This document shows, piece by piece, positions 16,284 to 16,927 of a stretch of DNA of 16,927 bases (within the stretch, counting starts at the first letter, position 1; each line of letters opens with the position of its first letter). Below the pieces are notes generated by a model, which worked only from the letters and a program-made list of their open reading frames with translations, did not search any database and had not been told where the DNA came from. The translations under genes and the position numbers were made by a program. This DNA is from Lachnospiraceae bacterium (lineage in GTDB: Bacteria > Bacillota_A > Clostridia > Lachnospirales > Lachnospiraceae), in the NCBI GenBank assembly GCA_017430765.1, contig JAFRMI010000061.1, positions 1 to 16,927 of the forward strand, written 5' to 3'.

Positions 16284-16493
16284 ACTTGACTAAAGGCGAT
16301 GACGAAGACGGTCATGAAAGGAAACGTACAGAGAGCCGGTGTATGGTGCGAACCGGACGTGGACTATCATAAGGACCTATCCCTTCCGAGCTGGAAGCCC
16401 GAAAGGACAAAACCGAGTAGACGCTTCCCGTGACTGCTGCGTTAAGGCACAGGGGTTGCAGGACCCCGATGAGAGGCCGTGTCACTACGGCAA

Positions 16494-16533
16494 TTTGAGT
16501 GGTACCGCGGGTGAATGACACACTCGTCTCAAA
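16494..16533 (+). promoter_or_regulatory. T-box antiterminator
   Basis: TTTGAG (16494-16499) pairs perfectly with CTCAAA (16528-16533). The 7-nt bulge TGGTACC (16500-16506) is the tRNA acceptor-end binding site. GCGGGTG (16507-16513) pairs with CACTCGT (16521-16527) around AATGACA. The 3' arms are the same bases that form the 5' arm of the terminator, so only one structure can form at a time. Confidence 0.92.
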
Positions 16534-16558
16534 GAAACTTTGGGGCGGGTGTTTTTTT
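16521..16558 (+). terminator. T-box-controlled intrinsic terminator
   Basis: Bases 16521-16534 pair with 16538-16551 in a 14-bp stem with three G-U pairs and an AAA loop, followed directly by seven T residues (16552-16558). It overlaps the antiterminator at 16521-16533, giving the ON/OFF switch. Confidence 0.93.
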
Positions 16559-16560
16559 AT

Positions 16561-16608
16561 GCGCAGCGCCCGGGGAGGCATTCGGCTGATGCCGAACACG
16601 GACTGCGC
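16561..16608. repeat. Two-tier hairpin between the T-box and the regulator gene
   Basis: The outer arms GCGCAG (16561-16566) and CTGCGC (16603-16608) are perfectly complementary. Inside them TTCGGC and GCCGAA (16581-16586 and 16591-16596) form a second perfect stem with a TGAT loop. There is no T-run, so it is not a terminator; it could stabilise the processed mRNA. The rest of 16609-16705 shows only the ribosome site. Confidence 0.5.
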
Positions 16609-16705
16609 GGCGGGCAGGAAGGAAAGATTTCAATGCCCGATCTATGAACGGATTCCCGCCGGATGTAAGGTTCATCAAGCAGCCGGTCTTATGAAGGAGG
16701 CACTT

Positions 16706-16927
16706 ATGGCAGTACTGGAAGAAAACAACTTAATGGATCTGGCACATCGTATCCGTGAGATGCGTGAGATCAGCGGATTCTCTGTGATGGAGATGGCGGA
16801 GAAGACGGAGGTGTCCGTCGATCAATATCTGACCTATGAGGCGGGACAGGCGGATATTCCGTTTACATTCATTCACAAGTGCGCGCTCAGCTTCAATGTC
16901 GGCATGAGCGATCTTCTCGAGGGACAG
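16706..16927 (+). CDS. XRE-type helix-turn-helix regulator, N-terminal part (runs off window)
   Basis: Seventy-four codons are visible without a stop. Residues 12-71 form a Cro/C1-type DNA-binding domain (RIREMREISGFSVMEMAEKT for the first helices, then VSVDQYLTYEAGQ and FTFIHKCALSFNV), ending in SDLLEGQ. Regulators with this kind of N-terminus often continue into a cupin sensor domain in Clostridia, but that part is outside the window. AAGGAGG at 16694-16700, 5 nt before the ATG, fixes the start. An in-frame ATG at 16691 overlaps that site and is unlikely. Expression should depend on the T-box 147 nt upstream, so this regulator, or genes co-transcribed with it, would respond to amino acid supply. 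Confidence 0.88.
   Translation, partial: MAVLEENNLMDLAHRIREMREISGFSVMEMAEKTEVSVDQYLTYEAGQADIPFTFIHKCALSFNVGMSDLLEGQ

Larger units (their letters stand above)
16290..16558 (+). ncRNA. T-box riboswitch leader (tRNA-sensing)
   Basis: The leader senses uncharged tRNA and controls downstream transcription. Stem I contains a GATGA/CCGAGC kink-turn-like base (16298-16302 and 16386-16391), an AG-rich bulge ACAGAGAG (16328-16335) and an apical stem GCCGGT/ACCGG with the loop GTATGGTGCGA. Two small hairpins follow, at 16452-16467 and 16476-16491. The T-box core is TTTGAGTGGTACCGCGG (16494-16510). Its TGGT (16500-16503) would pair with a tRNA end of the form ACCA, meaning discriminator base A. Counting from the kink-turn as in the glyQS T-box places the specifier at ATC (16379-16381), which is isoleucine; CCT (Pro) or TAT (Tyr) in nearby registers cannot be excluded. 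Confidence 0.93.

Noticed and set aside
16312..16599. 95-codon minus-strand frame across the T-box
   Set aside because: It lies opposite a structured RNA with every diagnostic T-box element; there is no coding signal.

Overview
The window reads as a chromosomal housekeeping region of a Gram-positive, fairly GC-rich member of the Clostridia, most likely Lachnospiraceae-like. This is inferred from the gene order priA-def-fmt-rsmB-rlmN-PP2C-PASTA kinase-rsgA-rpe, the strong AGGAGG-type ribosome sites, a meso-diaminopimelate-type MurE and a tRNA-sensing T-box leader. All genes supported here lie on the + strand. No mobile element, CRISPR array, tRNA or rRNA was seen.

Region 1 (1-2052) holds uppP, which recycles the lipid carrier for the cell wall, and a carbamate kinase-family gene. 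The latter keeps the fold and late motifs but has rewritten early substrate-loop motifs. It ends at a long bidirectional-looking hairpin. An AT-rich non-coding stretch follows (2053-2290).

Region 2 (2292-14974) looks like one operon of about 12.7 kb. A TTGACG/TAAAAT promoter lies before murE and a strong intrinsic terminator lies after rpe. It carries peptidoglycan precursor synthesis (murE), replication restart (priA), N-terminal formyl-methionine handling (def, fmt), rRNA modification (rsmB, rlmN), the Ser/Thr phosphatase and PASTA kinase pair that senses cell-wall state, ribosome small-subunit maturation (rsgA) and the pentose phosphate pathway (rpe). The last five genes, from rlmN to rpe, are tightly coupled, with 4-nt overlaps or gaps of 1-4 nt. 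Upstream junctions from priA to rlmN are looser, with gaps of about 65-160 nt.

Region 3 (14975-16216) is a separately placed YqhD/BdhA-type alcohol dehydrogenase between the rpe terminator and the next promoter.

Region 4 (16217-16927) has a strong extended -10 promoter and a complete T-box riboswitch with mutually exclusive antiterminator and terminator. Downstream is the start of an XRE-type helix-turn-helix regulator that runs off the window. A T-box in front of a regulator rather than a synthetase, biosynthetic gene or transporter is the most unusual arrangement here. The divergent carbamate kinase-like gene comes second. I did not find a clearly new multi-gene system.
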